In this document: positions 1 through 8,700 of the stretch, in pieces
How positions within the stretch are numbered: position 1 is the stretch's first letter
Layout: every line of letters begins with the position of its first letter
Assembly (NCBI GenBank): GCA_001914785.1
Contig: MNDE01000102.1
Span: 1 to 50,139 of the forward strand
Source of the DNA: Acidobacteria bacterium 13_2_20CM_57_17
GTDB lineage: Bacteria > Acidobacteriota > Terriglobia > Acidiferrales > UBA7541
DNA: 50,139 nt
Direction of reading: 5' to 3'
Notes under the pieces: generated by a model
What the model saw: the letters and a program-made list of their open reading frames with translations, nothing else
Databases searched by the model: none
Told to the model about the DNA's origin: nothing
Position numbers and translations under genes: made by a program

Positions 1-161
1 AAATCAAACGCAGCAGGCCGACGCTTTTTCTTCCCGCTTCGCTCCTGCGAACCGGTCGGCCTGCGCAGAGAGGAATCTCTCTACTCTGTGTCGTCTGCAA
101 ACTCTGTGACCTCTGCGTTAAATCTTTTTTCTTCGCCTTTTTCCGCTGCACTTATAAGACA

Positions 162-194
162 AAACGGCGCCCCGACTGCGTCGGAGCGCCGTTT
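162..194 (-). terminator. Intrinsic terminator of the 219-644 gene
   Basis: Bases 162-176 pair with 180-194 (AAACGGCGC against GCGCCGTTT, one C/A mismatch, then CCGAC against GTCGG) around a 3-nt loop. Read on the minus strand the hairpin lies 25 bases past the stop codon at 219 and is followed by TTTTGTCTT, a usable U-tract. It therefore most likely ends the minus-strand transcript of the small secreted protein. The rest of bases 1-161 holds imperfect CTCTGTG/CTCTGCG-type repeats and no gene that I can support. Confidence 0.8.
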
Positions 195-218
195 CTCTCA
201 GTCTCTTTGAAACGTGAC

Positions 219-644
219 CTAGTTTTTGCTCGCTGCCTGCTGCGGAGCATCTTGTCGCGGCGTCATGGAGACCACGATGTACTCGCGCTCTTTATCGTCG
301 CCGCCTTCCGCCACTCGCAGAATCAATTTGTCTTTGTGAATCCGGAATTGCGCCGCCTCTCCAATCGGCAGCAGCACCGGGTGCTTGTCATCTTTCGGGC
401 GGATCCTGTAGACCACTCGCTCAGTCTGCAGCACATATTCCTGGCAAAGCACTTCCTGAGTTTTCTTGCTTTGCGCGTCCGTGCCCAGCAATTCACCAGT
501 TATGGACTTTGATCCCTTTTCCTGCATCCCGCAGGACGTCGAATCCATTCGCAGCAAAGTCCCTTTTTGGTAGTCGTGCTCTTTGGCGGCGCACACACCC
601 GCAAAAACCAGGCATGCCGCGAGCGCATACATCTTGTTCGACAT
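219..644 (-). CDS. Small secreted protein of unknown function
   Basis: A 141-residue protein that I do not recognise. It begins with a clear Sec signal peptide (MSNKMYALAACLVFAGVCAAKEHD, cleavage probable after the AA near residue 20), so it should act in the periplasm or outside the cell. The mature part is a small, probably beta-rich domain with two cysteines and a charged C-terminus (RQDAPQQAASKN). The frame is open 26 codons further upstream, but the ATG at 644 is chosen because GAGGAGAAGGGGG precedes it and because it places the signal peptide at the N-terminus. It has its own terminator at 162-194 and appears monocistronic. Confidence 0.6.
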   Translation of the reverse strand: MSNKMYALAACLVFAGVCAAKEHDYQKGTLLRMDSTSCGMQEKGSKSITGELLGTDAQSKKTQEVLCQEYVLQTERVVYRIRPKDDKHPVLLPIGEAAQFRIHKDKLILRVAEGGDDKEREYIVVSMTPRQDAPQQAASKN

Positions 645-758
645 ATGGATGATCCCCCTTCTCCTCAAACATAAGGGACCCCACATGCCCAAAAAATAGA
701 ACCAAGGTTCTCTTGTGCCCAATTCCTAAATCCCGCCGTCCTTCTCCGGCTGGCCCTC

Positions 759-1337
759 CTAAAATGCGCGTCGCCTAATCCAAGAGGAAACTTCCGCTTC
801 AACGGAAAAGTGCGCCTCGCGGCGATCCTCGAAGCGCGCCCCCAGCGAGTACGCGTTGACCTCCAGCGGGATCCCGTCGTAGCCGCCGCCGGAAAGAAAT
901 CCGCGAATGTACAGTTCCGCGAAGCGGCCTACGCCGAGCTGGCGATATTGCTCTGCGTGCACCAGCTCATGGAAAAGCACTCCCTCGGAGCACGCTTCGT
1001 ACGAAACGATTACATCTTTGAAGGTCACCGCCGCCATCAGCGCAAAATCGGGCAGGCTGGCAAAGCCCATCGCGCGCAGCGTGGGATAAAACGGTGGATT
1101 AGGAACTCGATCGTCTTCCAGAACGAACAGCCGGATCGAGTTCAGTAAGTCGGACCGGAAAAATGCGGACAGCCTGGATATTTGTCCGCGCGACAAGTTT
1201 GCGCCGCGCCCCAAAAACCGGCTTCGTTGCTCCGATATGTAAGTCTCGCCCGCTTCGCAGATTTCCTTGATTTGCCCGGGTGAGAGATATGGGAGCGGCT
1301 TGTGGAATGATGATGTAGCGTGCTGCGACTGCGCCAT
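759..1337 (-). CDS. HExxH-motif protein, possible zinc metallopeptidase-like
   Basis: A 192-residue protein with an FHELVHAEQYRQLG segment near residues 130-143. That is a canonical HExxH zinc-binding helix followed by a Q/Y-rich continuation. Downstream, IPLEVNAY could supply the third ligand (Glu), as in gluzincin-type folds, but this is inference. No signal peptide or membrane segment is obvious from the ATG at 1337. I chose that start because GGGGGGAAG lies 6 bases before it; the open frame extends 83 codons further upstream but is R/S-rich and not protein-like. The gene stands alone between a minus-strand secreted protein and a plus-strand membrane protein. Substrate and role are unknown, and it may be a metal-binding protein that is not a peptidase. 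Confidence 0.6.
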   Translation of the reverse strand: MAQSQHATSSFHKPLPYLSPGQIKEICEAGETYISEQRSRFLGRGANLSRGQISRLSAFFRSDLLNSIRLFVLEDDRVPNPPFYPTLRAMGFASLPDFALMAAVTFKDVIVSYEACSEGVLFHELVHAEQYRQLGVGRFAELYIRGFLSGGGYDGIPLEVNAYSLGARFEDRREAHFSVEAEVSSWIRRRAF

Positions 1338-1600
1338 CAGCGCTTCCCCCCTGTGAGTTGAGATACTTGAACATGAGGTTCCCCGGGAAGTGCGCACGCT
1401 GGGCACGGCGCCCACCCAGCAAAATAGTAAGAGCAAAACCAAATCCGTGTCCACAAAATGTTTGCGGGTTTGCCAAAATAAAACCCCCCTTAAGCGGAGC
1501 CGCCAATCCGATTCTGTAACTCTCTTACCGTAACCTTTGCTTCCTTCGCCTCGTAAACTCCGAGTAGAACGCTCATTCCGTTCCAAGGGAGGTCAACCCG

Positions 1601-2098
1601 ATGGCTTCTTCCTCAACCAAAGGTCTTGCGCTTGGCGCCGCCCTTTTCGGCGGCTTGCAAGCGGGCGTGACCGCCAACCGAGCCTTCGTCCTGCTGCCGG
1701 CGTGGGATCGCCTCGGCGTCATTCCCTGGGCAAACTTCACGCGCGCGGAAAACGTGGGGATTGGTGCCCTTTTTTATCCGGTGCTTGGCCTCGCCGCTTT
1801 GCTCTTCACGGTTTCCGCCGCGATCGCCTTTCGCTTGGACCGCAGCGCCCGCGGTTCACGCGGATTTCCAGCCTACTCTGCGGCGCTGCTGGCTATTGTT
1901 TGGGCGACCGTCACTCGGGTCCTCGTTCTCCCCGCGATGTTCGCTTTGCGGGACGCGGGGGCCAGCGCCGCGCAGCTCCAGCAAATATTCATGACCGTCT
2001 CCCGCTGGTCGAGTGTCAACGACATCCTTCACGTCCTCACGTTCGCGCTCAATCTGTGGGTGCTTGCCGTAGTCTTCTCCAGCCCAAAAGCCAATTAA
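1601..2098 (+). CDS. Four-helix integral membrane protein, DUF1772-like
   Basis: A 165-residue protein with about four hydrophobic segments (roughly residues 8-28, 52-78, 92-115 and 140-160), so it should sit in the inner membrane. Size, helix spacing and the late segment RWSSVNDILHVLTFALNLW resemble the DUF1772/anthrone-oxygenase-like family, but I make this assignment from general pattern only. An AAGGGAGG ribosome-binding site precedes the ATG. It is transcribed in the same direction as the potassium transporter 128 bases downstream, and no functional link is visible. Confidence 0.6.
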   Translation: MASSSTKGLALGAALFGGLQAGVTANRAFVLLPAWDRLGVIPWANFTRAENVGIGALFYPVLGLAALLFTVSAAIAFRLDRSARGSRGFPAYSAALLAIVWATVTRVLVLPAMFALRDAGASAAQLQQIFMTVSRWSSVNDILHVLTFALNLWVLAVVFSSPKAN

Positions 2099-2226
2099 GA
2101 CCAATCAGGCACCCATCATCTACTACGCATCTTTCGCGTCCGTCGCTCACTCGCGTTGGCGGTTGACTTTGCCGCGCTTCTCGTTGCAAATGGTCACGCG
2201 ACAAATATCATGCATCAGCCAGTCCC

Positions 2227-4140
2227 ATGAACATTCTTGATCTCCTCGTCGGCAAGCCCCTGGCGACCACCGAAGAGCGAGCCGAGCAAGTCGGACCCCT
2301 CCAGGGTATTCCCATCTTCGGGCTGGACGCGCTCAGCTCCGCGGCCTACGGCCCGGAAGCTGCGCTCACGTTACTTATTCCCTTGGGTCTCCTGGGCCTG
2401 AACTACATTATTCCGGTCAGCGCGGCGATTATCGCGCTACTCATCATCGTTTATTTTTCGTATCTTCAAACGATTGCCGCCTATCCAGGAGGAGGCGGTT
2501 CGTATACCGTGGCGCGGTTCAATTTGGGAGCGCGCCCCAGCCTGCTGGCGGCCGCGGCTTTGCTTACGGACTACATTCTCACAGCAGCGGTAGGAATTTC
2601 CGCCGGTGTTGGCGCGCTCATCTCTGCAGTTCCTTCCTTGCAGCCCCACACGTTGTCGTTCTGCCTTAGCATTCTTCTCGTGGTCATGATCGTCAATCTT
2701 CGCGGCCTCCGCGAAGCCGGCTTGGCCTTTATGGTGCCAACGTATCTTTTTGTTGGCACGCTCTTGATCGTCATTGGCGCGGGCCTGCTTGCCATTTGGC
2801 GGAGCGGCGGACATCCCGCACCCTTGACGCCTCTTCCGCCGCCTTCGGCCGCGACCGAAGCCGTCAGTTATTGGCTGCTCATGAAGGTTTTCGCCAGCGG
2901 CTGCACGGCGCTCACTGGAGTGGAAGCAGTCAGCAACGGCGTGAAGGCTTTTCGCGAGCCGGCCGTCAAAAACGCGCAGCGCACTCTTACCGTGATCATT
3001 TTCATTCTCGCGGTGCTTCTTGCCGGAATTTCCTACCTCGTCAAAGCGTATGGAATCCTCGCCACGCTGCCCGGCAGGGCCGGATACCAGAGCATCCTCT
3101 CTATGCTCACTGCCGCCGTTTTCGGCAAGGGCGTTTTTTATTACCTGACCATCGCTTCCATCCTGCTGGTCCTCTCTCTTTCCGCGAACACCGCCTTTGC
3201 GGACTTCCCGCGCCTGTGCCGCGCCATCGCGCAGAACAATTATCTGCCGCATGCCTTCCGCTTTCGCGGACGCCGCCTCGTATATACCTACGGCATCGTG
3301 ACACTCGGCTTGCTCACCGCCTTGCTTCTGATTTTTTTCGACGGCGTCACGGACAAATTGATCCCGCTCTATGCCGTCGGCGCGTTTTTGGCCTTTACGC
3401 TGTCGCAGGCCGGGATGGTCGTGCATTGGTACAAGAAGCGCGGCCCTCATTGGCGGAAGAGCGCGATCGTGAACGGCCTCGGCGCTTTTGTCACCGGCAT
3501 AACCGTTTGCGTCGTGCTCGTCGCAAAATTCGCGGAGGGCGCCTGGATCACGCTCCTTTTCATTCCACTGTTGATTGTGTTCTTTGGCTTCGTGCGGCGC
3601 CACTATCACGCGGTGCGAATGCGCACGGCCTCCACTGTCCCGGTACTTGCCCGGCACGCCGAGCCGCCCATCGCCGTTGTGGCCATCGACCGCTGGAGCT
3701 CCATTTCCAAACAGGGTCTCGAATTTGCCGCCAAAATCAGCAACGAAATCATCGGCGTCCACGTGGAGCCCGATAAACATTCCGAGCTGCTGAAGCTGGA
3801 GTGGCAGCGCTACGTGGAGCCGCCGTTCCGCGAAGCCGGCCATCCGCCACCAAGACTCGTGCTCCTGCCTTCGCCGTACCGGTTCGTCATCGTTCCGATT
3901 ATTCAGTACATCCTCGACCTGTCGGCGAAGCAGCCGCAACGCCGCATCGTCGTGGTGATTCCGGAACTCGTGGAGGGTCATTGGTACGAATACTTTCTTC
4001 ACAACCAGCGCGGCCGCTTGCTGGAATGGATGCTGCTGGTGCGCGGCAACGAGCGCATCTTCACCGTCAGCGCCCCCTACTATCTCGGAGAACCGAACGC
4101 GATCCCCCTCGAAGCAAAAACAACCACGCTGAGATCTTAG
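2227..4140 (+). CDS. kimA: KimA-type APC-superfamily potassium transporter
   Basis: A 637-residue inner-membrane permease. The N-terminus (LLVGKPLATTEERAEQ, then LDALSSAAYGPE) and the following YPGGGGSYTVAR segment match the KimA/YdaO pattern I know from Bacillus subtilis: IGKPL, SSDALSSVAYGTE, AYPQGGGAYIV. About twelve hydrophobic segments occupy residues 25-455. Residues 465-637 form a soluble C-terminal region with a universal-stress-protein-like start (PIAVVAIDRWSS), as in KimA (about 607 residues). KimA imports K+ by proton symport and is inhibited by c-di-AMP; that this protein does the same is inference from the family. I could not recognise a c-di-AMP riboswitch in the 128-base leader. 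Alternative reading: an amino-acid permease of the same superfamily. Confidence 0.85.
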   Translation: MNILDLLVGKPLATTEERAEQVGPLQGIPIFGLDALSSAAYGPEAALTLLIPLGLLGLNYIIPVSAAIIALLIIVYFSYLQTIAAYPGGGGSYTVARFNLGARPSLLAAAALLTDYILTAAVGISAGVGALISAVPSLQPHTLSFCLSILLVVMIVNLRGLREAGLAFMVPTYLFVGTLLIVIGAGLLAIWRSGGHPAPLTPLPPPSAATEAVSYWLLMKVFASGCTALTGVEAVSNGVKAFREPAVKNAQRTLTVIIFILAVLLAGISYLVKAYGILATLPGRAGYQSILSMLTAAVFGKGVFYYLTIASILLVLSLSANTAFADFPRLCRAIAQNNYLPHAFRFRGRRLVYTYGIVTLGLLTALLLIFFDGVTDKLIPLYAVGAFLAFTLSQAGMVVHWYKKRGPHWRKSAIVNGLGAFVTGITVCVVLVAKFAEGAWITLLFIPLLIVFFGFVRRHYHAVRMRTASTVPVLARHAEPPIAVVAIDRWSSISKQGLEFAAKISNEIIGVHVEPDKHSELLKLEWQRYVEPPFREAGHPPPRLVLLPSPYRFVIVPIIQYILDLSAKQPQRRIVVVIPELVEGHWYEYFLHNQRGRLLEWMLLVRGNERIFTVSAPYYLGEPNAIPLEAKTTTLRS

Positions 4141-4489
4141 AGATTCTAGTTAACAATAACTGGACCCCACCCCCTATGTTTTTTGTAAGTGTTGCATCTA
4201 AAAGGTTTAGCAAAACCGTAAGTCGTTTGTTTGCAGTACTTTTGCGAAGGGGTTCATAAGTGTTGCAGATAAAGGAGTTAAGGCGAAGGTTGGCAGTGGC
4301 GGAAGTTCGTCTTGTTCGTTCTGCTGGGGAGGGTAACTGGCAGCGGCACAACGACATTGAAGGAGTTAGAAGGACTGCTTGAGGGGCGAGCCCCGGTACG
4401 GAAACCGGGATGCAAAAGGCGCACATGGTTCGTGGGGCACCCTGGGCTGTGGCGGGCAGGCGGAGGAATCGTGCCGACTCAACAAACCC
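4141..4489. repeat. Gene-free stretch with degenerate direct repeats
   Basis: There is no credible gene between kimA and the TIR pair (4141-4689). Three related segments start with TAAG at 4186, 4219 and 4257. The first and third are clearest (TAAGTGTTGCATCTAAAAGG and TAAGTGTTGCAGATAAAGGA); the second is more diverged. A CCCGGT/ACCGGG hairpin lies near 4394-4412. I see this as a decayed, non-coding repeat element. It is more AT-rich than its surroundings. Confidence 0.45.
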
Positions 4490-4510
4490 ATTATACCACA
4501 TTAGTATAAT
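4490..4510. promoter_or_regulatory. AT-rich operator-like palindrome
   Basis: ATTATAC (4490-4496) and GTATAAT (4504-4510) form a perfect 7-bp inverted repeat around a 7-base centre. Each arm holds a TATAAT-like or TATACC-like -10 element. Such sites are typical operators of small HTH autorepressors, for example in toxin-antitoxin operons, but no such gene is adjacent. It may be the leftover operator of a lost gene. The following bases 4511-4634 are purine-rich and hold nothing that I recognise. Confidence 0.45.
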
Positions 4511-4634
4511 TTGTCAATAATTACTTTATAGGACTGAGAGGAAAGGACTTAGAGCAAGGCAAAAATGGGAAACTAGAAGGCAAGAACTGGAAGAAGGGAA
4601 GATTGCAATCCGGGAACCGAGTCAAGTTCATAAA

Positions 4635-4651
4635 AACAAAGAGGCTAGCGA
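4635..4651 (+). repeat. Left direct repeat flanking the TIR pair
   Basis: The 17 bases AACAAAGAGGCTAGCGA recur at 5685-5701 with a single C/T difference. The two copies enclose the two TIR genes. See the right copy and the findings. Confidence 0.6.
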
Positions 4652-4689
4652 AAGGCAGCCCTCAGACAAGGCCGACGTTCGTCGGCGGG

Positions 4690-5166
4690 CTAGCGGGATT
4701 GTCCTCTTTTCTTCTGTTTCTTGCGCCGGAGATTTTTCGGGGCGGGCTTAAAGACAATTCCCCACAGCCTGAATAACCTGCAGAAACCAGCTTCGATGTC
4801 ATTACGAAAATCGACGAATTGAAATGAGGGCAGAGTCCAGGAGATATCCGAGTAGTTACAGTTCTTGAGGAGAAGAGGGATAATTCTCTTGTTATAGCGA
4901 TTGTCACTGAGGGCGAAGAGGAGTTCCCGCTTGACCCAGTCGGACTTGACAGCATCCGGGGTCAACACGACGAGGAACCAATCGCATCGCTTGAGAGCTT
5001 TGCCAATTTCGTCGTGCCACTGTCTGGCGATGGCGATGTGAGTGGCGCTATACCAGTAAGGAATCCTGTGGCCTTTTAGAGTGCGCGCGAGGCTCAAGAC
5101 AAACTTGCGGTCTTTGGTGGAGTGGGAGAGGAAAACCCCTTTTCTCGGTTTCACCGATCGAGGCAT
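4690..5166 (-). CDS. TIR-domain protein (second of a tandem pair)
   Basis: A 158-residue protein that is almost entirely one TIR domain. VFLSHSTKDRKFV (residues 11-23) is the first strand and box 1. KRCDWFLVVLTPDAVKSDW (59-77) is the central strand and loop. WVKRE (77-81) places E81 where NAD-cleaving TIRs such as SARM1 have their catalytic glutamate. The tail (PAPKNLRRKKQKKRGQSR) is very basic and unrelated to the TIR fold. No transmembrane segment, STALD, SIR2 or other partner domain is present. It follows the other TIR gene after 9 bases, so the two are surely co-transcribed. A GCCGAC/GTCGGC stem (4671-4686) lies just past its stop but has no U-tract. Likely role: NADase or nucleotide-signal producer in anti-phage defence; this is inference from the family. 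Confidence 0.85.
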   Translation of the reverse strand: MPRSVKPRKGVFLSHSTKDRKFVLSLARTLKGHRIPYWYSATHIAIARQWHDEIGKALKRCDWFLVVLTPDAVKSDWVKRELLFALSDNRYNKRIIPLLLKNCNYSDISWTLPSFQFVDFRNDIEAGFCRLFRLWGIVFKPAPKNLRRKKQKKRGQSR

Positions 5167-5175
5167 GGGGCTGCG

Positions 5176-5565
5176 CTAGGCAACCTGGCTCAAAGCGTTG
5201 ACGATGGACTCGCTAACTTTCGCGGCACTCTGCCTGGCATCAAACGTCTTAAATCGACGGAGCACCCAAGGAATGTCGTTTGTCGGACGAACCTGCACGG
5301 GAAACAAGCGGCCTTCGTAATTGGGCTGACCCAAAGCGTATTCGATTTCGCGGCGGACGTTTTCCGAGCGCATGGAATCCGGCGAAACAAGAACGATCAT
5401 TGCTCTGGAATTCTTCAACGCTTCCCCGATGCGGAGCCAGACGTTGTCACCCGGCAAGACCTCTTCGCCGGGACTCCAGACCGAGAGTCCGCGCCGAGTC
5501 AATTGCGAGGAGAGCGCCTTAGCAAAGGCTTCGTCGGATGGCGCGTAGCTTAAGAAGACTTGCAT
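5176..5565 (-). CDS. TIR-domain protein (first of a tandem pair)
   Basis: A 129-residue stand-alone TIR domain. VFLSYAPSDEAFAKAL (3-18) is box 1, GEEVLPGDNVWLRIGEAL (33-50) covers the BB-loop and following helix, AMIVLVSPDSMRSENVRRE (55-73) places the candidate catalytic Glu at 73, and the fold ends with DIPWVLRRFKTF and a final helix. The ATG at 5565 is chosen over an in-frame GTG at 5574 because GAAGG lies 8 bases upstream of the ATG. It is the upstream gene of a two-gene minus-strand unit, 9 bases before a second, clearly diverged TIR gene. Identity between the two is limited to the fold motifs, so this is an old duplication or a functional pair, not a recent copy. No ThsA-like or other effector gene is adjacent. 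Confidence 0.85.
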   Translation of the reverse strand: MQVFLSYAPSDEAFAKALSSQLTRRGLSVWSPGEEVLPGDNVWLRIGEALKNSRAMIVLVSPDSMRSENVRREIEYALGQPNYEGRLFPVQVRPTNDIPWVLRRFKTFDARQSAAKVSESIVNALSQVA

Positions 5566-5684
5566 GGGCGGCACCTTCGCAAGTTAGTTTAGCATTATCC
5601 TGGCTGCCCTACATTGACGATTGGAAGAAAAGAGCGCACCAAACCATGGGCCTGGGACTGGCGGGCGACAGAGGCACGGTGAGG

Positions 5685-5701
5685 AACAAAGAGGCTAGTG
5701 A
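5685..5701 (+). repeat. Right direct repeat flanking the TIR pair
   Basis: AACAAAGAGGCTAGTGA matches 4635-4651 at 16 of 17 positions in the same orientation, 1,050 bases away. The enclosed segment contains exactly the two TIR genes and their short flanks. The rest of the divergent intergenic region 5566-5767 shows nothing that I can name apart from the GGAGG before the next gene. Confidence 0.6.
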
Positions 5702-5767
5702 GTAGCCTCGGCGCATTGCTCCGATTCGGCGGGCAGAGTATCCTCTCTTTTCTCACGGAGGACTGGG

Positions 5768-8700
5768 ATGCGAATCGGTGCGGCAGGGAAGTGGTTCGGC
5801 GGGGGAATCGTTGGCGCAACACTTTTTTGTATTTCCTTTTGTACTTCATTTAGTGTTGCAGCGGACGCGCAGCAGCTCGACCAGAAGGTCGGCCAGGAAT
5901 TTGATCAGAAACTGTATTCCGAAATGCGCTGGCGCTGCATCGGGCCGTTCCGCGGAGGCCGCGCCGTGGCGGTTTCGGGCGTGCCGCATCAGACCTCTCC
6001 TGGGTCAGGACAAGCAGGCATCTTCTACATGGCGGCTGTCAATGGCGGCGTCTGGAAGACCACGGACTTCGGAAACATCTGGAATCCGATTTTTGACGAT
6101 CAGCCCACTGGCTCGGTCGGCGCGCTGGCCGTTGCGCCATCCGATCCGAACATTATTTACGTGGGCAGCGGCGAAGGTTTACAACGCCCGGATTTGGCCA
6201 CCGGCGATGGGGTCTACAAATCCACCGACGCGGGAAAAACCTGGACGCACGTTGGTTTAGAAAAAGGGGGTCCGGAAAAAGGGGGTCTGCGCGACGCGCA
6301 ACAAATCACCGCGATTCTCGTCGATCCGAAGAATCCCAACCGCGTTTTCGTTGCCGCCGAAGGACATCCTTACGGACCCAACGCGGAGCGCGGCGTTTTT
6401 CGTTCGACCGATGGCGGACAGACTTTCCAGAAAGTTCTCTACAAAGACGAAAACACCGGCGCCGCCGATCTCGCTTTCGATCCAACGAATCCGCAGACGA
6501 TTTACGCGGCGCTGTGGGCGGCGCGCGTTGCGCCGTGGGAGGTGCGCAGCGGCGGCTCGATCTACATCGCGGGGAGCGGGCTGTATAAATCAACGGATGG
6601 CGGCGATACCTGGAAGCCGTTGACCAAAGGATTGCCGGCAGCAAGCGAAGGGCTCGGGCGAATCGGGATTGCCGTTGCGCCAAGCGATGCGAAGCGCATC
6701 TACGTTTCAGCGGAGGCCACGAACGGCGCGGGAGTTTATCGCTCGGACGATGCCGGTGAAACCTGGAAGAAAGTAAACGGCGACCGCCGCATCGGCGGCC
6801 GCGGCCCGGGCGCGATGGGAATCGCGGTGGCGCCGGACAATCCGGACGTGATTTACGTGGCGAACACCACCACGTGGAAATCCACGGACGGCGGAAAGAC
6901 ATTTGTGGGATTCAAAGGCGCGCCGGGCGGGGACGACTACCAGCGCATTTGGATCAGCGCGGAAAATCCGCAGATTATCGCGCTCAGCTCCGATCAAGGC
7001 ACGGTCATCAGCGTGAATGGCGGCGCGACGTGGAGCAGTTGGTACAACCAGCCGACGGCGCAGTTCTATCACGTCACGACGGACAATCGATTTCCGTATT
7101 GGGTTTACGGCGCGCAGCAGGAAAGTGGCTCCGTGGCGACGCAAAGCCGCAGTGATTACGGCGAAATTACGTTTCGCGATTGGCGGCTGCCGGGAATTTT
7201 TGAGTACGGCTACATCGCGGTGGACCCGCTGGATTCGAACATTCTTTATGGCGACTGGCTGACGCGCACGAAGCAGGATATCGGCGAGTACGCGAAAGTT
7301 ACGCCGGAGCCGATTCGCCGCGGCGAATATCGCTACGCGCGCACGCTGCCCGTGGTTTTTTCGCCGCTCGAGCCGCACACACTTTATTTTGCGGCCAACA
7401 AACTTTTCAAAACGACGGATGCGGGAAACAGTTGGCAGATTATCAGCGACGACCTCACGCGCGAAACTTATGAAATTCCCACGAATCTCGGTGTTTTCGC
7501 CGCAAGCGATCCGGAAAAAGGAAAGCATCGCGGCGTTATTTATGCCGTCGCTCCTTCGTTCAAGGAAGCGAACACGATCTGGGCGGGCACGGACGATGGA
7601 TTGATTCACATCACACGCGATGGCGGAAAGTCGTGGCAAAACGTTACGCCGCCACAGTTGAAGCCGTGGAGCAAAGTTTCGATTATCGAAGCGTCGCACT
7701 TCGATGCGGGCACGGCGTACGCGGCCATCAATTCTTTCCGGCTGGACGATTTGCGCGCGCACATTTACCGCACACGCGATTATGGAAAAACTTGGGCGGA
7801 AATTACAAAAGGGATTCCCGATGGCGGCGCCAGCAACGTGGTGCGCGAAGATCCGGTACGAAAAGGATTGCTGTTCGCGGGGACGGAAGGCTCCGTTTAC
7901 GTTTCGTTCAACGACGGCGACGATTGGCAGCCGCTGCAGTTGAATCTGCCGCATACATCGATGCGCGACCTTGCGATTCACAGCGACGATTTAATTGTGG
8001 CCACGCATGGCCGCTCGTTCTGGATTCTTGACGACATCACTCCGCTGCGGCAACTGAATGCGGACATAGCCAAAGAGGGCGTGCACCTTTTCGCGCCACA
8101 GGAAGCGATTCGCGTCCGCTGGAATCGGAATCCGGACACGCCATTGCCGCCGGAAGTTCCCGCAGGAAAAAATCCTCCGGACGGCGCAATCATCGATTAC
8201 TACCTGGCTTCTCCGGCAAACGGGTCAGTCACGCTCGATATCGTAACTACCGGAGGTGTTGCCATCGCGGTTCGACACTACTCAAGTGCGGACAAGCCGG
8301 AACCTTTGGAAAAAATAGCTGCCGAGCACCCTATTCCCACGTATTGGGCGCGACCGACGCAAATTCTTTCCGGAGCAGCAGGAATGCACCGTTTCGTGTG
8401 GGACTTGCATTACGATTCCCCGAAATCGTTAAGTCACGAATACCCGATATCGGCAATCCTTCATGACACTCCGAAGTATCCGCTCGGGGCTTGGGCGCTC
8501 CCGGGAGAGTACACTCTGGAACTGACTGTGGACGGCAAGAAATACCATCAAACACTTAGAGTGAAAATGGACCCTCGCATAAAGACCTCCTTGAACGATC
8601 TTGCTAAACAATACGACATGCAAATGGAGGCGGTTGCTGAGATGAATAAAAGCTTCGAGGCGCTCGCGCAGGTTCGATCGGTGCGCGCGCAATTGAAGGA

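Noticed and set aside
1..161. CRISPR-like short repeats (CTCTGTG/CTCTGCG)
   Set aside because: The repeats are short, irregular and without uniform spacers. They look like ordinary intergenic low-complexity sequence.
2099..2226. c-di-AMP (ydaO) riboswitch before kimA
   Set aside because: The leader is short and I could not find the conserved ydaO-type segments or a switchable terminator.
2437..4002. Minus-strand open frame of 521 codons opposite kimA
   Set aside because: It is the mirror of a strongly supported transporter gene, is rich in R/H/E/G with no recognisable domain, and has no ribosome-binding site. It is a shadow caused by GC-rich codon use.
4067..4501. Minus-strand 144-codon frame across the kimA end and the gap
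   Set aside because: It overlaps the kimA C-terminus and the degenerate repeats, with no motif and no ribosome-binding site.
4312..4509. Short plus-strand frame in the 4.1-4.7 kb gap as an antitoxin candidate for the palindrome at 4490
   Set aside because: Composition is not protein-like, there is no HTH or antitoxin motif, and the palindrome lies at its end, not before its start.
4690..5565. Complete Thoeris or CBASS system
   Set aside because: Only TIR proteins are present. No ThsA (SIR2/SLOG), cyclase or other effector is adjacent on either side.
6707..7981. Minus-strand open frame of 424 codons opposite Asp-box protein 1
   Set aside because: Arg-rich, no domain, and lies wholly inside a gene with clear repeats on the other strand.
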